A DNA stretch of 5,749 bases, taken from positions 1 through 5,749 of the forward strand of contig JAITPP010000029.1 in NCBI GenBank assembly GCA_031289385.1. The letters are read 5' to 3'. This DNA is from Prevotellaceae bacterium (GTDB lineage Bacteria; Bacteroidota; Bacteroidia; Bacteroidales; UBA932). A program made the position numbers and the translations under genes. Below are positions 5,631-5,749 of the stretch, in pieces; positions within the stretch are counted from its first letter, which is position 1; every line of letters begins with the position of its first letter. The notes beneath the pieces were generated by a model, which saw nothing but the letters and a program-made list of their open reading frames with translations, made no database searches and was not told the DNA's origin.

Positions 5631-5729
5631 TAAGTAACAAAAAATAAATAAACTATAAAAGATTATTTTCAAAAAAGCAAGCCGTTAGGTTTGCATCGCT
5701 CGGTAGAAAAAAGAACCATCCTTCGTTTT
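5631..5729 (+). repeat. Dispersed repeat, copy B (partner at 3451-3556)
   Basis: This is the direct-orientation partner of copy A. It starts with the same 22 bases, and its core at 5677-5711 contains the hairpin GCAAGCC (5677-5683) with GGTTTGC (5688-5694), loop GTTA, followed by ATCGCTCGGTAGAAAAA. It runs on through ACCATC to CGTTTT (5724-5729), after which the two copies diverge. It lies beyond the XRE gene, so copies A and B bracket about 2.1 kb containing the WG-repeat and XRE genes. Confidence 0.85.
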
Positions 5730-5746
5730 GCAAGCCGTAGGTTTGC
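5730..5746 (+). repeat. Further hairpin unit at the right edge
   Basis: GCAAGCC (5730-5736), loop GTA, GGTTTGC (5740-5746) is a third copy of the hairpin found in repeats A and B, placed 53 bp after the copy in B. The sequence continues AAC and runs off the window, so the repeat family may extend as a small array. Confidence 0.75.
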
Positions 5747-5749
5747 AAC

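Noticed and set aside
5549..5647. Plus-strand ORF of 32 codons starting MVANLCK.
   Set aside because: It overlaps the XRE promoter/operator and repeat copy B, and its hydrophobic Ile/Phe composition is what A/T-rich DNA yields by chance.
3451..5749. CRISPR array, because of the repeated hairpin GCAAGCC-loop-GGTTTGC.
   Set aside because: Only three copies are present, two of them far apart. The repeated sequence extends well beyond the hairpin, and there are no uniform spacers or cas genes.

Overview
The window looks like a piece of an AT-rich Bacteroidota chromosome, most likely Bacteroidales-like. The main reason is the promoters. Four separate sites on the + strand carry the TAnnTTTG -7 element typical of this phylum (247-254, 2989-2996, 3330-3337, 3889-3896), and one on the - strand does too. 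Start codons follow A/T-rich leaders without Shine-Dalgarno sequences. The valyl-tRNA synthetase also has Bacteroidota-style sequence (start MEMTTKYNP, motif GTDHASIAT).

Layout. 1-300 is a non-coding leader with a heptamer-based tandem repeat and the valS promoter. 301-2928 is a complete valS. 2966-3195 is a compact tRNA-Lys(UUU) unit with promoter, tRNA and a hairpin terminator. 3196-3950 is a gene-poor stretch holding several structured elements: a promoter followed at once by two hairpins (a candidate small RNA), the first copy of a ~90-bp dispersed repeat, a perfect 28-bp palindrome, and a ~259-bp MITE-like unit with imperfect terminal inverted repeats containing a doubtful 75-codon ORF. 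3951-5027 encodes a 358-residue WG-repeat protein with its own promoter. 5159-5497, convergent with it on the - strand, encodes a small XRE-type helix-turn-helix regulator. Its promoter region carries a 7-bp inverted repeat suitable as an operator. 5631-5749 holds the second copy of the dispersed repeat and the start of a further hairpin unit cut by the window edge.

How the parts fit. The left half (valS, tRNA-Lys) is housekeeping translation machinery. The right half is accessory in character: a WG-repeat protein and an XRE regulator lie between two direct copies of the dispersed repeat, next to a MITE-like element and 3' of a tRNA gene. The sequence does not prove that the WG protein and the regulator work together. 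No nuclease, toxin, transposase or CRISPR array is visible. The observations most worth checking are the candidate small RNA, the modular palindrome-bearing repeats, the recent internal duplication of the WG protein with a truncated unit at its junction, and the regulator's possible operator.
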